A stretch of DNA of 64,000 nucleotides. Origin: Limosilactobacillus avistercoris. Lineage in GTDB: Bacteria > Bacillota > Bacilli > Lactobacillales > Lactobacillaceae. The stretch spans positions 62,001-126,000 of the forward strand of contig NZ_JACSQW010000002.1 in the NCBI RefSeq assembly GCF_014836425.1. Reading direction: 5' to 3'. Shown piece by piece: positions 9,693 through 20,287 of this stretch; position 1 is the first letter of the stretch; each line of letters begins with the position of its first letter. The notes beneath the pieces were generated by a model that worked only from the letters and a program-made list of their open reading frames with translations, was not told where the DNA came from and searched no databases. Position numbers and translations under genes: made by a program.

Positions 9693-9783
9693 AACTTTGA
9701 TTATTTTCGTAAACTAATAATTCGAATTAATCATATAAGTTTGTTATTATAAGACCAGTAGATTTAATAGGAGGCTACAATCC

Positions 9784-11037
9784 ATGTTTGAAGATACTAG
9801 TGGTATGGATTCAGTCCACTGTTCATTTTGTGGGAAGTCACAGGATGAAGTAAAGAAAATTGTTGCAGGGCCTGGGGTATACATTTGTAATGAATGTGTT
9901 GCTCTGTGCCAAGAAATTATTGATCAGGAACTTGAAGAGGACCGGAAAAATAGTACATTCAAGGTGCCAACTCCTGAAGAAATTATGAGTAAGTTGGATG
10001 ATTACGTAATTGGTCAATCTGACGCCAAGAAAACATTATCAGTTGCGGTTTACAACCACTATAAGCGGGTTAATGCAATGACAACTGGTGATAATAATGA
10101 TACTGAGTTACAAAAGAGTAACATTGCAGTGATCGGGCCTACTGGTTCGGGGAAGACTTACTTGGCTCAATCATTAGCGCGGATTTTGAATGTTCCCTTT
10201 GCAATTGCGGATGCTACCACTCTTACTGAAGCGGGGTACGTTGGTGAAGATGTTGAAAACATTATTTTGAAGCTCCTTCAAGCTGCAAACTTTGATGTTG
10301 AAGCTGCTGAAAAGGGTATCATTTATATTGATGAAATTGATAAGATCGCCAAGAAGAGCGAGAATGTTTCAATTACCCGTGATGTTTCCGGTGAAGGGGT
10401 TCAACAAGCCCTATTAAAGATTCTTGAAGGGACAATTGCTAATGTTCCGCCTCAAGGGGGACGGAAGCACCCACAACAAGAATTTATCCAGGTCGACACT
10501 AAGAATATCCTCTTTATTGTTGGTGGGGCCTTTGACGGGATTGAGACAATCGTCAAAGAACGTCTTGGGGATAAGACAATCGGATTTGGTACTAACTCAG
10601 ACGAAGCAGCCAATGTTACCGAAAAGAACATTTTGCAACATGTTATCCCTGAGGATCTGTTAAAGTTTGGTTTAATTCCAGAATTTATTGGACGGCTCCC
10701 GGTAATGACGGCATTGCAAAAGCTTGATGAAGATGATCTTGTTCGGATCTTAACCGAACCAAAGAATGCCCTTGTTAAGCAGTACCAAGAGTTAATTCGT
10801 TTGGATGGAAGTGAATTAAGCTTTACTGATGGTGCTTTACGGGCAATGGCTCAATTAGCAATCAAGCGTAATACGGGTGCTCGGGGCCTTCGTTCAATTA
10901 TTGAAGATGTAATGCGTGATGTCATGTTTGATTTACCAAGTCGTAAAGATGTTGAAAAGGTAATTATCGACAAACGTTGCGTAACTCAACACACAGAACC
11001 ACGTTATATTATGAAGGGTGAAAAGGAAGCTTCATAA
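9784..11037 (+). CDS. clpX: ATP-dependent Clp protease ATP-binding subunit ClpX
   Basis: AAA+ unfoldase that feeds tagged proteins to ClpP. 417 aa. An N-terminal zinc-binding domain carries CSFCGK and CNECV. Walker A GPTGSGKT lies near residues 118-125 and Walker B IIYIDEID near 178. The pore-region RKH motif (GGRKHPQQ) is about residue 234 and the ClpP-docking IGFG loop about 265. The start ATG follows AGGAGG. The engB reading frame follows 25 bases downstream, so the two are probably co-transcribed. Confidence 0.98.
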   Translation: MFEDTSGMDSVHCSFCGKSQDEVKKIVAGPGVYICNECVALCQEIIDQELEEDRKNSTFKVPTPEEIMSKLDDYVIGQSDAKKTLSVAVYNHYKRVNAMTTGDNNDTELQKSNIAVIGPTGSGKTYLAQSLARILNVPFAIADATTLTEAGYVGEDVENIILKLLQAANFDVEAAEKGIIYIDEIDKIAKKSENVSITRDVSGEGVQQALLKILEGTIANVPPQGGRKHPQQEFIQVDTKNILFIVGGAFDGIETIVKERLGDKTIGFGTNSDEAANVTEKNILQHVIPEDLLKFGLIPEFIGRLPVMTALQKLDEDDLVRILTEPKNALVKQYQELIRLDGSELSFTDGALRAMAQLAIKRNTGARGLRSIIEDVMRDVMFDLPSRKDVEKVIIDKRCVTQHTEPRYIMKGEKEAS

Positions 11038-11062
11038 TTTAGAGAAAGGTGAGTGCAAGCTA

Positions 11063-11653
11063 GTGCAAGTCAATAATGTTGATTTAACAATTAGTGCCGT
11101 TGAACCAAAACAGTATCCCGCAACTGATTACCCAGAAATTGCGCTTGTGGGCCGTTCTAACGTTGGTAAATCGTCACTAACAAACGTCCTTATTAATCGC
11201 CGTAACTTTGCTCATACGTCCAGTCAACCGGGTAAAACCCAAACTTTGAACTTCTATAACGTTGAAGATCAACTATACTTTGTGGATGTTCCTGGCTATG
11301 GTTATGCCAAAGTTTCCAAGAAAGAACGGGAACGTTTCGGAAAGATGATTGAAGAGTATTTGACAACACGGCAGCAATTGCGGGGAGTAATTCAGTTAGT
11401 TGACGGTCGCCATAAGCCTACAGCTGATGATGTTTCAATGTATCAATGGCTTGCCTATTATAATATTCCGACCCTAATCGTGGGAACGAAGATTGATAAG
11501 GTTAAGCCAAATGCTCGAAATCGGGTAAAAAATGATATTGTTAAAACATTAGATCTGGCGCCTGAAACATCATTGGTTCTTTTCTCTGCGGTAAAAAAAC
11601 AGGGTAAAGATCAAGTTTGGAATTGGATCGAACAGCGAATTGGGGAGGAATAA
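11063..11653 (+). CDS. engB: Ribosome biogenesis GTPase EngB/YsxC
   Basis: GTPase needed for late 50S subunit assembly. 196 aa from GTG 11063, preceded by GAAAGGTGAG; an upstream in-frame ATG at 11018 lies inside clpX and would add an atypical N terminus. G1 is GRSNVGKSS, G3 is DVPGYGYA, G4 is TKIDK. It follows clpX and precedes a MazG-like gene by 6 bases. Confidence 0.96.
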   Translation: MQVNNVDLTISAVEPKQYPATDYPEIALVGRSNVGKSSLTNVLINRRNFAHTSSQPGKTQTLNFYNVEDQLYFVDVPGYGYAKVSKKERERFGKMIEEYLTTRQQLRGVIQLVDGRHKPTADDVSMYQWLAYYNIPTLIVGTKIDKVKPNARNRVKNDIVKTLDLAPETSLVLFSAVKKQGKDQVWNWIEQRIGEE

Positions 11654-11659
11654 TGCCAA

Positions 11660-11959
11660 ATGGATTTTAATCAATATCAAAATGCGGCAAAGCGAACGCT
11701 CTACGGTAATGAACAAGTATTAACTAATTGTGCTTTGGGACTAGCTGGTGAATCTGGTCAGGTCGTTGATCTAGTAAAAAACTATACTTTCCGTGGACGG
11801 AAGCTTGATCGTCGGCAACTGATCCATGAAATGGGCGATGTCCTCTGGTACCTTTCACAGGTCGCAGAATGGGCTGACATTCCATTTGATGAAGTTGCAA
11901 CGACAAATATTGAAGAATTAAATAAGCGTTATCCGCAAGGGTTTAAAAAGCAGGATTAA
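11660..11959 (+). CDS. MazG-like nucleotide pyrophosphohydrolase
   Basis: 99 aa, all-alpha MazG/NTP-PPase family. Typical acidic metal-binding positions are seen in LAGESGQVVDLVK (ExxxD-like) and HEMGDVLWYLS (ExxD). Members hydrolyse non-canonical or excess nucleoside triphosphates; the substrate here is not predictable. The start is ATG 11660, with GGGGAGG about 11 bases upstream. An earlier ATG at 11653 opens only a 5-codon frame. Last gene of the clpX-engB run, before a bidirectional terminator. Confidence 0.85.
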   Translation: MDFNQYQNAAKRTLYGNEQVLTNCALGLAGESGQVVDLVKNYTFRGRKLDRRQLIHEMGDVLWYLSQVAEWADIPFDEVATTNIEELNKRYPQGFKKQD

Positions 11960-11968
11960 CAAAGAAAG

Positions 11969-11998
11969 AGGCCGGAAAACAATTTGTTTTCTGGCCTC
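11969..11998. terminator. Bidirectional terminator
   Basis: Arms GAGGCCGGAAAAC / GTTTTCTGGCCTC with an A-rich left flank and T-containing right flank. It serves the mazG-like gene on plus and the small gene at 12023-12166 on minus. Confidence 0.85.
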
Positions 11999-12022
11999 TA
12001 ATTATTAATAGTAATGTTTAAT

Positions 12023-12166
12023 TTAATCCTTCTTACCGTCCTTTTTGTCAGCTTTATCTTTATCCTTTGCAGAATCTTTTGGTTGTTTCTTCGTCTTTTT
12101 GGGGTCAACCGCAAACTGATCAAAAAGTTTATCTAGCTGCATACTTCGGCGAGTAACAAGTCCCAT
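12023..12166 (-). CDS. Small charged protein, 47 aa
   Basis: Reads MGLVTRRSMQLDKLFDQF, then an Asp/Lys-rich tail ending KKDGKKD. AGAGGAAG lies about 9 bases before the ATG, and a bidirectional terminator follows the stop. Small proteins beginning with a short basic segment and then LDK.FD.FA are known in lactobacilli and streptococci (the SPJ_0845-like group), and this may belong there; that assignment is from memory and tentative. There is no membrane segment, and the tail is probably disordered. Function unknown. Confidence 0.7.
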   Translation of the reverse strand: MGLVTRRSMQLDKLFDQFAVDPKKTKKQPKDSAKDKDKADKKDGKKD

Positions 12167-12240
12167 TATTAACACTTCCTCTAGTTTTTTCATACTCTAG
12201 CATAAAAAGTCAGGAAAGTACAATTATGTGGACAGATCCT

Positions 12241-12270
12241 TTGCGTTGCCTCCGTAATTTAACGTATAAT
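12241..12270 (+). promoter_or_regulatory. uvrC promoter
   Basis: TTGCGT, an 18-base spacer and TATAAT, about 33 bases ahead of the uvrC start. No LexA-type box was seen here. Confidence 0.65.
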
Positions 12271-12302
12271 TAATACCTAGCAATTTAAGTGGAGGAATCT
12301 TT

Positions 12303-14114
12303 ATGGCAAGTGAACATCTTGAACATAAACTGGCATTATTACCAGATAAACCTGGTTGTTATTTAATGAAAAACATCAATGATCAGATTATCTATGTCGG
12401 CAAAGCCAAAAACTTAAAAAATCGGGTTCGCTCTTACTTTAAGAGTTCACATACGGGAAAAGTTGCCAAGATGGTTTCTGAGGTGGCAGATTTTGAAACG
12501 ATTGTTACCTCAACAAATAAGGAATCATTTTTGCTTGAAATCACGCTAATCCAAAAGCACCAGCCTTATTTTAATATCAAGTTAAAGCGAGGAACCGGCT
12601 ATCCGTATATTAAGATCACAAATGAACGTGATCCGCGAACAATGATTACTGGTCAAGTAAAAAAGGATGGTGCCTATTACTTTGGACCATACCCAAATGT
12701 ATATGCGGCTGAAGAGACCTTGCATTTTATCCAAAAGGTTTATCCATTACGGCGGTGCAATGGTTTTCAAAACCGTCCATGTTTGTATTACCATATGGGG
12801 CAGTGTTTAGGTGCCTGCTTTAAGACGGTTCCCAAAGAAAAATATGATGAGCAGATTAAACGGATCAAATCCTTCTTAAATGGAAATACTGCAAATGTAA
12901 AGCGGCAGTTAACAAAACGAATGAATGATGCTGCTGCAAAGTTAGAGTTTGAACGAGCAGCTGAAATTCGCGACCAACTTCATTACATTAAGGTAACTGT
13001 TGAAAAACAAAAGATTATTTCTAACGATCAAACGCCCCGCGACCTCTTTAATTTCTATATGGATAAGGGTTGGCTTTCAATCCAAGTATTCTTTATCCGC
13101 CAGGCCCGGCTCATGAAAAGAGAAAAAAGGTTATTCCCGGTAGTTGATACGGACGTAGAAGAAATGACCAGTTTTATTCTTCAGTTTTATAACCGACGGA
13201 ATAATGTTTTGCCCAAGGAAATTTTACTCCCCAAGGGATTGCCAAATAAGGAAATTAGTGAAATCTTAGGGGTGCCAGTAAGAACGCCAGAACGCGGTGA
13301 AAAGCGTGATCTAATGGAAATGGCTCGTGAAAATGCCCAGCTGTCTCTTGATGAAAAGTTCCGCCTTCTTGAATTGGATACCCGAAAAACAACCGGGGCG
13401 ATGAAAGAGATTACGGATGCCCTTGGCTTACCAGAGGGTCACAAGATTGAAGCATTTGATCATTCGCACATTCAAGGGGCGGATCCGGTTAGTGCAATGG
13501 TTGTTTTTGTCGATGGTGAACCAGCAAAGAAACTTTACCGGAAGTATAAACTGAAAAGTGTGATTAACCACGCGGACGAAGCCGCAAGTACTCGCGAGGT
13601 AATTCGTCGTCGCTATTCGCGTCTGTTGAAGGAAAATAAGCCAATGCCGGATATGATTTTTATGGATGGTGGCGAAATTCAAATGAATGCCGTTAAGGAC
13701 GTCTTGGAAAATGAACTAGGTCTCGATATTCCGGTAGTTGGAATGGTTAAGAATGATAAGCACAAGACGGCTGATCTTCTTTTTGGTGAGCACGATGAAC
13801 ATATTAACCTTGATCCACGAAGCCAGGGATTTTACCTAGTTCAGCGGATTCAGGATGAGGTTCACCGCTTTGCAATTACCTTCCACCGGCGCGTTCATGC
13901 TCGACATTCGATGGCTTCACGGCTCGATGCAATTAAGGGTGTTGGACCACGAACACGGACCAAGTTACTGCAGAATTACGGTTCAATTCCTAAAATTGCT
14001 GCGGCTTCAGTAGAAGAGATCCATTCATTAGGAATTAACATGAAGACTGCGCAACTAATTAAAGTTTCACTTCAAGGAAATGCGGACGTGGCCAAGGGCA
14101 GTAGTCACGATTGA
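12303..14114 (+). CDS. uvrC: Excinuclease ABC subunit C
   Basis: Makes the dual incisions in nucleotide excision repair with UvrA and UvrB. 603 aa. The N-terminal GIY-YIG nuclease has PGCYLMK and IIYVGKAKNLKNRV. A Cys cluster (RPCLYYHMGQCLGAC) is near residues 155-170. The UVR/UvrB-binding helices are near 200-230. The C-terminal RNase H-like nuclease has FDHSHIQG and FMDGG, then helix-hairpin-helix repeats (IKGVGPRTRTKLL). The start ATG follows GTGGAGG. No LexA box was found in front of it. Confidence 0.97.
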   Translation: MASEHLEHKLALLPDKPGCYLMKNINDQIIYVGKAKNLKNRVRSYFKSSHTGKVAKMVSEVADFETIVTSTNKESFLLEITLIQKHQPYFNIKLKRGTGYPYIKITNERDPRTMITGQVKKDGAYYFGPYPNVYAAEETLHFIQKVYPLRRCNGFQNRPCLYYHMGQCLGACFKTVPKEKYDEQIKRIKSFLNGNTANVKRQLTKRMNDAAAKLEFERAAEIRDQLHYIKVTVEKQKIISNDQTPRDLFNFYMDKGWLSIQVFFIRQARLMKREKRLFPVVDTDVEEMTSFILQFYNRRNNVLPKEILLPKGLPNKEISEILGVPVRTPERGEKRDLMEMARENAQLSLDEKFRLLELDTRKTTGAMKEITDALGLPEGHKIEAFDHSHIQGADPVSAMVVFVDGEPAKKLYRKYKLKSVINHADEAASTREVIRRRYSRLLKENKPMPDMIFMDGGEIQMNAVKDVLENELGLDIPVVGMVKNDKHKTADLLFGEHDEHINLDPRSQGFYLVQRIQDEVHRFAITFHRRVHARHSMASRLDAIKGVGPRTRTKLLQNYGSIPKIAAASVEEIHSLGINMKTAQLIKVSLQGNADVAKGSSHD

Positions 14115-14116
14115 TT

Positions 14117-14145
14117 TTGACGCTGGTAATTTTTTCCAATATACT
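14117..14145 (+). promoter_or_regulatory. obgE promoter
   Basis: TTGACG, a 17-base spacer and TATACT, starting just after the uvrC stop and about 35 bases before the obgE start. Confidence 0.75.
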
Positions 14146-14179
14146 TGTATTTAGAACATAGGAACGGAGAAATCAACTT

Positions 14180-15493
14180 ATGAACACTTTTGTTGATCAA
14201 ATTAAAATTGAAGCTCACGCTGGAAAGGGTGGAAACGGAATGGTTTCCTTCCGGCGTGAAAAATACGTACCTAATGGTGGACCATCCGGTGGTGATGGTG
14301 GCCATGGAGGCAATATTGTTTTAAAAGTCGATGAGGGATTACGAACCCTGATGGACTTCCGCTACCACCGAATTTTTAAGGCAAAGAATGGTGGAAACGG
14401 GATGAGCAAGCAGATGACTGGCCCAAGTGCTGAAGATACCGTAATCAGTGTTCCTCAAGGGACGACGGTTCGCGATCTGGACACTGGTAAAATCATTGGT
14501 GATCTCGTTGAAAACGGTCAGACCTTAGTTGTGGCTAAGGGTGGCCGTGGTGGTCGTGGTAACATTCACTTTGCAAGTGCGAAGAATCCGGCACCAGAAA
14601 TTGCGGAAAATGGTGAACCTGGACAAGATCGTTACCTTGAACTTGAATTAAAGATGTTAGCAGACGTTGGACTGGTTGGATTCCCATCTGTTGGGAAGTC
14701 TACCCTGTTATCTGTTGTCACGGGTGCTAAGCCAAAGATTGCGGCGTATGAATTTACGACATTGGTCCCTAATTTGGGGATGGTGCTGTTGCCTGATGGC
14801 CGTGACTTTGCAATGGCTGATATGCCAGGATTGATTGAAGGAGCATCTAAGGGTGTTGGCCTTGGATTAAAGTTCCTCCGGCATATTGAACGGACCCGGG
14901 TCCTCCTTCACTTAGTAGACATGAGCAGTGATGATCCTAAGCAAGCAATTGAACGGTTTAAGAAGATTAACCATGAATTAGCTAACTATGATCCTGAACT
15001 ATTAAAGCGTCCACAAATTGTTGTTGCGACGAAGATGGATTTGCCGAATGCTGAGAAGAATTTGGCAGCCTTTAAAAAGGATCTTGCTGCTGATGATACT
15101 CTTGAAAAGCAACCTGAGATTTTCCCAATCTCTGCGGTTACTCACCAAGGGGTTCAACAGTTAATGCAATTAACGGCTGACTTGTTAGATAAGACGCCAG
15201 CGTTTGATAGTGAGAGTCATGACGAACAACTTGAAGCGGTCTACAAGGCTGAAGCACCAGAGAAGGATCAAGCCGACTTTACGATTAGTCGTGATGAAGA
15301 CGGTACGTGGGTCCTTGGTGGGGAAAAGCTTCTACGGTTGTTTAAGATGACCGACTTGACCCACGAAGAAAGTCAATTACGGTTTGCCCGTCAACTCCGT
15401 CATATGGGTGTTGATGAAGCATTACGGGCTAAGGGGATCAAGGATGGCGATACCGTTCGAATTGATAAGTTTGTTTTTGAATTTGTACAATAA
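14180..15493 (+). CDS. obgE: GTPase Obg/CgtA
   Basis: Essential GTPase in 50S assembly and stress signalling. 437 aa. The N-terminal glycine-rich Obg fold (residues 1-158) shows GGDGGHGG and KGGRGGRGN. The G domain starts with [11 protein letters not shown] (about 166), with DMPGLIEGA as G3 and TKMDLP as G4. A C-terminal OCT domain (about 360-430) is present, as is usual in Lactobacillales. The start ATG follows AACGGAG. It heads the obgE-rnz-SDR run. Confidence 0.97.
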   Translation: MNTFVDQIKIEAHAGKGGNGMVSFRREKYVPNGGPSGGDGGHGGNIVLKVDEGLRTLMDFRYHRIFKAKNGGNGMSKQMTGPSAEDTVISVPQGTTVRDLDTGKIIGDLVENGQTLVVAKGGRGGRGNIHFASAKNPAPEIAENGEPGQDRYLELELKMLADVGLVGFPSVGKSTLLSVVTGAKPKIAAYEFTTLVPNLGMVLLPDGRDFAMADMPGLIEGASKGVGLGLKFLRHIERTRVLLHLVDMSSDDPKQAIERFKKINHELANYDPELLKRPQIVVATKMDLPNAEKNLAAFKKDLAADDTLEKQPEIFPISAVTHQGVQQLMQLTADLLDKTPAFDSESHDEQLEAVYKAEAPEKDQADFTISRDEDGTWVLGGEKLLRLFKMTDLTHEESQLRFARQLRHMGVDEALRAKGIKDGDTVRIDKFVFEFVQ

Positions 15494-15526
15494 TAAATAA
15501 AAATCAGAAGGAATTGAGGAAAGAGC

Positions 15527-16456
15527 ATGCAGCTTGAATTTTTAGGAACTGGAGCCGGCTCACCGAGTAAACAGCGAAATGTTACTAGTGTTGCCTTAAA
15601 ACTTTTGGAAGAACTAAATGAGATTTGGTTATTTGATGCTGGAGAAGCAACCCAACACCAAATTCTCCATACAACCATTCGGCCACGAAAGGTTACAAAG
15701 ATCTTTATTACCCACCTTCATGGGGATCATATCTTTGGACTACCAGGTTTTTTAAGCTCACGGTCGTTCCAAGGCGGAAATGAGCCACTCACGATTTACG
15801 GACCTGTTGGGATTAAGCGCTTTGTTACAACGTCCCTTCAGGTAAGTGAATCACGGTTAAGTTACCCACTAAGATTTGTGGAAATTGATCATAACCAGGA
15901 GTTATTTAACGAACGGGGATTTAAAGTGACTACCATGTCACTTGACCATAAGATCGCTTGTTATGGTTACCGGATCGAAGAAGCAGACCACCCTGGTGAA
16001 TTACAGGTTGAAAAATTACGTCAAGCTCATATTCCTTCTGGACCAGTTTATGGTCAGTTGAAAGCTGGTAGGACAGTAAAACTCGATGATGGTAGAGTGG
16101 TTGACGGAAAAGACTATATTGGCAAGCCGCAACCAGGACGGATTGTTGCCATCCTCGGTGATACTCGGCAGACACCAAATGCAGTTGTGCTTGCCCATCA
16201 GGCAGATGTCCTTGTTCATGAAGCAACATTTGCTAAGAACGAGGCGAAGATGGCTCATAACTACTACCACTCAACTAGTCTTCAAGCGGCAGAAGTTGCT
16301 AAGCAAGCAGGCGCAAAGAAATTATTGCTAACACATATTTCAGCACGTTATACCGGGAAGGCCGCTTACCAGTTGGCATACCAGGTACGTGACGTTGTTC
16401 GGGATACCAGGGTAGTAAATGATTTTGATGTTATTGATATACCATTTAAAAAATAG
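15527..16456 (+). CDS. rnz: Ribonuclease Z, tRNA 3'-processing endonuclease
   Basis: Cuts tRNA precursors after the discriminator base, needed for tRNAs whose genes lack CCA, such as the tRNA-Ser in this window. 309 aa. The metal motif HLHGDHIFG is near residue 64, with further ligands in LGDTR and LLTHISARY. The start ATG follows TTGAGGAAAG. The short form (about 310 aa) is the normal bacterial length. Confidence 0.97.
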   Translation: MQLEFLGTGAGSPSKQRNVTSVALKLLEELNEIWLFDAGEATQHQILHTTIRPRKVTKIFITHLHGDHIFGLPGFLSSRSFQGGNEPLTIYGPVGIKRFVTTSLQVSESRLSYPLRFVEIDHNQELFNERGFKVTTMSLDHKIACYGYRIEEADHPGELQVEKLRQAHIPSGPVYGQLKAGRTVKLDDGRVVDGKDYIGKPQPGRIVAILGDTRQTPNAVVLAHQADVLVHEATFAKNEAKMAHNYYHSTSLQAAEVAKQAGAKKLLLTHISARYTGKAAYQLAYQVRDVVRDTRVVNDFDVIDIPFKK

Positions 16457-16480
16457 GTAATTGGCAAGGAGGCCTTTAAG

Positions 16481-17314
16481 ATGAAAAAGAGGTTCAAACA
16501 ACTGCGATTCCTAAAAAATAAGGTTGTATTGATCACTGGTGGCGATAGTGGGATTGGTAAAGCATTAGCCCTTGAAGCTGCTCGTCGGGGTGCGATTGTT
16601 ATTGTGGTCGCACGTAACAAGAAGCGTCTAGAAAAGGTTGCTAACCAATGCTTGATTTTGTCTGGTCGTCCAGCATTTTCTTATGAATTAGACGTTACTG
16701 ATCCTGACCAGATTGATGCGGTATTATCCCAAATCCAACATGAGGTTGGTGGGATTGATGCCCTTGTTAATTCTGCGGGATTGGGTGATTTTGCACCAGC
16801 AACCGGCGAATCATTTACCACTCTTAAAAGAATGACTGATGTGAACCTCCTTGCCCTCATGTACATTAGTCGTTGTGTTGCCCGGCAAATGATGGATCAA
16901 GGTTATGGAGCAATTATTAATCTGGGTTCAATTGCTGGAAAAATTCCAACCCCTAACAGTGCTGCATATTCTGCAACCAAAGCAGGTGTAAACCAATTTG
17001 ATAATGTTTTACGAATGGAAGTAGCTGATTATGGAGTCCAGGTCTTAACTGTTAATCCTGGTCCAATTGATACACCATTCTTCGAGAAAGCTGATGTCCA
17101 AGGGAAATACCGTGCACACTTGCCAAGATGGATGTTTGTTTCACCAACTGAACTTGCTGAACAGATTTGGAATAATGTTGGCTATAAGACACGCGAAATT
17201 AACCTGCCGGGTTACATGGGTTGTCTCAGCTGGATCTACAGTATCATTCCAGGACTTGGTGACTGGGCGATTAAAAAGTTCTTTGATTTTCAACAAAATA
17301 AGCGAGAACTATAA
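16481..17314 (+). CDS. Short-chain dehydrogenase/reductase, DltE-like
   Basis: 277 aa classical SDR. Cofactor motif TGGDSGIGKA is near residues 20-29, NSAG follows, then the catalytic triad Ser in LGSIAG, Tyr163 and Lys167 in YSATKAG. The substrate is unknown; similar proteins are annotated as DltE or general oxidoreductases. It starts 24 bases after rnz with a strong AAGGAGG and ends before a terminator, so it belongs to the obgE-rnz unit. The C-terminal extension contains a hydrophobic patch (SWIYSIIPGLGDW) that could touch the membrane. Confidence 0.85.
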   Translation: MKKRFKQLRFLKNKVVLITGGDSGIGKALALEAARRGAIVIVVARNKKRLEKVANQCLILSGRPAFSYELDVTDPDQIDAVLSQIQHEVGGIDALVNSAGLGDFAPATGESFTTLKRMTDVNLLALMYISRCVARQMMDQGYGAIINLGSIAGKIPTPNSAAYSATKAGVNQFDNVLRMEVADYGVQVLTVNPGPIDTPFFEKADVQGKYRAHLPRWMFVSPTELAEQIWNNVGYKTREINLPGYMGCLSWIYSIIPGLGDWAIKKFFDFQQNKREL

Positions 17315-17333
17315 TTGACTCTCGTGGTAATGG

Positions 17334-17372
17334 GAGGCTAGGAAAAATGGCTTGTTTTTCCCAGCTTCTTTC
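17334..17372 (+). terminator. Intrinsic terminator after the SDR gene
   Basis: Arms GAGGCTAGGAAAAA / TTTTTCCCAGCTTC with a trailing T-rich run. Confidence 0.8.
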
Positions 17373-17400
17373 TTGATTTTAAAAATGAATGGTGGTTTGA

Positions 17401-19725
17401 ATGGTAAAAGCACAGTATGATTGGCAACGGGTAAAGGCACCGGATAAGCAGGTAGTTAGCCAACTGAGTCAAGAACTCTCGGTAAGTCCTGTGATTGCCC
17501 GCTTATTAGTTGAGCGGGGGATTACTAGTTTAGATACGGCTCATAGTTATCTTCAGCCGTCAATGGAGATGATCCATGATCCACACCAGCTTCATGATAT
17601 GGATAAGGCAGTTAAACGGATCCGGGAAGCAGTGGAAAATGAAGAACAGATTACTGTTTATGGTGACTACGATGCGGATGGCATCACCAGTACCGCTTTG
17701 ATGTATGAGGTCCTCCGGGATGCCGGAGCAAATGTTAATTATTATGTTCCTAACCGCTTTCGTGATGGATATGGTCCCAATGCGGATGCATACCAACGAA
17801 TTGTCGAGCAGGGGACCAAGTTGATTATCACTGTTGATAATGGTGTCAGTGGTAAAGCGGTGATTGACCCAGTAATGAAGCAGGGAATTGATGTGATTGT
17901 AACAGATCACCACGAAATGCCAGAAGAATTACCCGATGCTTATGCAATTGTGCACCCTCGTTACCCAGGTAGTGATTACCCATTTGCTGATCTATCTGGA
18001 GTTGGGGTAGCATTTAAGGTTGCTTGGGCGCTGATGGATGAATTCCCTGAAGACTTTCTTGACCTAGTTGCCATTGGTGAAATCGCCGACGTGGTTAGTG
18101 TGACTGATGAAAATCGGCCATTGATTATGGCTGGGATCCAAGAGCTTCGTCAGGGGATGCGACCGGGACTACATGCCTTGATCAAGGAAGCCGGGGTCAG
18201 TGAGCAATATTTGACCGACCAGGATATTGGCTTTGTGATTGCTCCTCGGCTAAATGCATTAGGCCGGATCGCGGATGCTAACGATGGCGTTAAGCTCTTA
18301 ACGACTCTTGATGAAGACCAGGCGGGAAAATTAGCCAAGATGGTTGATCAGGCGAATAATAAGCGCCAGGAATTAGTAAATGAAATTATGGCTGAGGCTC
18401 AGCAGCAGTTAAGTCAATTAGACCAAGCTCAACCAGTATTCTTAATCGTCGGTCATGACTGGCATCAAGGAGTACTAGGAATTGTTGCTAGTCGCTTGAT
18501 GGATCAAACTGGTAAGCCGGTAATTGTTGCTAGTTCCAATGATGATCAATCAATTGCCAAGGGTTCCGGTCGGAGTGTTGATGGCTTTAACCTATTTGCG
18601 GCATTGGATGGTCATCGGGGATTGATGACGTCATTTGGTGGTCACCCGGCTGCGTGCGGTTTGAGCTTTGATGTTAGTAATCTTGAAGCTCTGCGGAATG
18701 TGCTAGTTGAAGAAGCACAGAAGCAGGGATTTGATGATCGGGAAAAACAGCCATTAGAGATTGCTAGCTCGATTAATCCAGCAGAGATTAATATGCAGTT
18801 GTATGAACAATTGGTAGCTCTTTCGCCATTTGGACCGGGAAATGAACAACCAATTTTTGAATTAGCTCCTGACCAAATTGGTGATATTGTGACCATGGGG
18901 AAGGATAATTTACACCTAAAATTTACGGTAAGTGATGGTCAGACGAAAGTTACGGTGATTGCCTTTGGAAAGGGACAATTAGCGCCAATCCTAAAATCAG
19001 CAGTCGCAAGCCAAGTTAATCTGGCAGTTAAGCTTTCAATTAATGAGTGGCGGGGGAAGCGGACGGTCCAATTAATGCTTGCGGATATTTGTGTTGATGG
19101 TCCGGTAATCCTTGATCAACGAACCAATAAACTGAATCCCCAACTTTTTAATGAACAAGGCTATTACATTGCGTTTGATAAAAAATTACGAGATAATATC
19201 CAGCCCCACCTTCCAAACGGGCAGGCATTATCACCAGAAGAAGCAGTGGGGACCGATTTCTCTGGACAACAGGTAACATTGGTGGACTGTCCGCCAAGTT
19301 TGAAAGAATTTGAAAAACTATTTAGTAATGATCAGCATGCCCCGTCATTGATCCGCTTATTTCTATTTCAACCGCACAGCGTCTACCTAAACGGGATGCC
19401 AGTTCGGGATGAATTTGCCCGATTATATCGGCTTGTAGTCCAGGTACCGCAGATTGATTTAAACCGCCAGTTGAACCAATTAAGTACGCGGTTAAGGATT
19501 AATGCAGAACGATTAATTTTTATGTTAAGAGTGTTTTCTGCGGCTGGATTTGTTACAATAAAAGATGGTATTTTAAAACCAGTCAGTGATGTGGATAAAA
19601 CTGACATTAAAGAAACAAGCCCATATCAGCGGCGCATCGCTCAGTATAAAGCTGAACAAGTATTATTATTTAGCGATAGTAAGTCCCTGGCAAAGTGGGT
19701 ATTAAACTGTCTAAACATACATTAA
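17401..19725 (+). CDS. recJ: Single-stranded-DNA-specific exonuclease RecJ
   Basis: 5'-3' exonuclease for recombination and mismatch repair. 774 aa, the long Firmicutes form. The DHH phosphoesterase motifs are VYGDYDADGITST (about 86) and TDHHEM (about 168). DHHA1 carries GGHPAACG, followed by an OB fold and a C-terminal Firmicutes-specific domain of about 200 residues. The start ATG has GGTGG upstream. It is followed by apt, 18 bases away, the conserved recJ-apt order. Confidence 0.96.
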   Translation: MVKAQYDWQRVKAPDKQVVSQLSQELSVSPVIARLLVERGITSLDTAHSYLQPSMEMIHDPHQLHDMDKAVKRIREAVENEEQITVYGDYDADGITSTALMYEVLRDAGANVNYYVPNRFRDGYGPNADAYQRIVEQGTKLIITVDNGVSGKAVIDPVMKQGIDVIVTDHHEMPEELPDAYAIVHPRYPGSDYPFADLSGVGVAFKVAWALMDEFPEDFLDLVAIGEIADVVSVTDENRPLIMAGIQELRQGMRPGLHALIKEAGVSEQYLTDQDIGFVIAPRLNALGRIADANDGVKLLTTLDEDQAGKLAKMVDQANNKRQELVNEIMAEAQQQLSQLDQAQPVFLIVGHDWHQGVLGIVASRLMDQTGKPVIVASSNDDQSIAKGSGRSVDGFNLFAALDGHRGLMTSFGGHPAACGLSFDVSNLEALRNVLVEEAQKQGFDDREKQPLEIASSINPAEINMQLYEQLVALSPFGPGNEQPIFELAPDQIGDIVTMGKDNLHLKFTVSDGQTKVTVIAFGKGQLAPILKSAVASQVNLAVKLSINEWRGKRTVQLMLADICVDGPVILDQRTNKLNPQLFNEQGYYIAFDKKLRDNIQPHLPNGQALSPEEAVGTDFSGQQVTLVDCPPSLKEFEKLFSNDQHAPSLIRLFLFQPHSVYLNGMPVRDEFARLYRLVVQVPQIDLNRQLNQLSTRLRINAERLIFMLRVFSAAGFVTIKDGILKPVSDVDKTDIKETSPYQRRIAQYKAEQVLLFSDSKSLAKWVLNCLNIH

Positions 19726-19743
19726 AGGAGACAATTTTTTCTT

Positions 19744-20262
19744 ATGACTTTAGACCTCTACAAGTACGTTGCGAGTGTTCCAGATTTTCCAGAAAAGGGA
19801 GTAACTTTTCGGGATATTTTACCGTTAATGGCTAATGGAGCAGCTTTTAAGCAGGCAACTGATGAACTTTGTGACTACGCAAAGGATAAGCAAGTTGATA
19901 TGGTTGTTGGTCCTGAAGCACGGGGCTTTATTGTTGGTTGCCCAATTGCCCGTGAGTTGCAGGTTGGGTTTGCTCCAGCCCGAAAGAAGGGCAAACTACC
20001 ACGGAAGGCCGTTAGTGCAAGTTATGATCTGGAATACGGTCAAGCAACCCTTCAAATGGAAGCCGATTCAATTAAACCAGGCCAACGTGTTTTGGTCGTA
20101 GATGACCTTTTGGCTACTGGTGGTACTATTTCTGCAACCATTAAGATGGTGGAAGAAATGGGTGGAATTGTTGTTGGATGTGCCTTCTTGATTGAATTAA
20201 AGGATCTTCATGGTCGAGAAAAGATCAAGGACTATGATATGAAGGCCTTAATGGAATTCTAG
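19744..20262 (+). CDS. apt: Adenine phosphoribosyltransferase
   Basis: Salvages adenine to AMP using PRPP. 172 aa. The PRPP-binding loop is [13 protein letters not shown], with PEARGF near residue 58 and the purine-contact region RKKGKLPR near 80. It sits directly after recJ with AAAGGAG ahead of the ATG, so is probably co-transcribed. Confidence 0.97.
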   Translation: MTLDLYKYVASVPDFPEKGVTFRDILPLMANGAAFKQATDELCDYAKDKQVDMVVGPEARGFIVGCPIARELQVGFAPARKKGKLPRKAVSASYDLEYGQATLQMEADSIKPGQRVLVVDDLLATGGTISATIKMVEEMGGIVVGCAFLIELKDLHGREKIKDYDMKALMEF

Positions 20263-20287
20263 TGTCAAAAAATAGGGGTAATTATTA

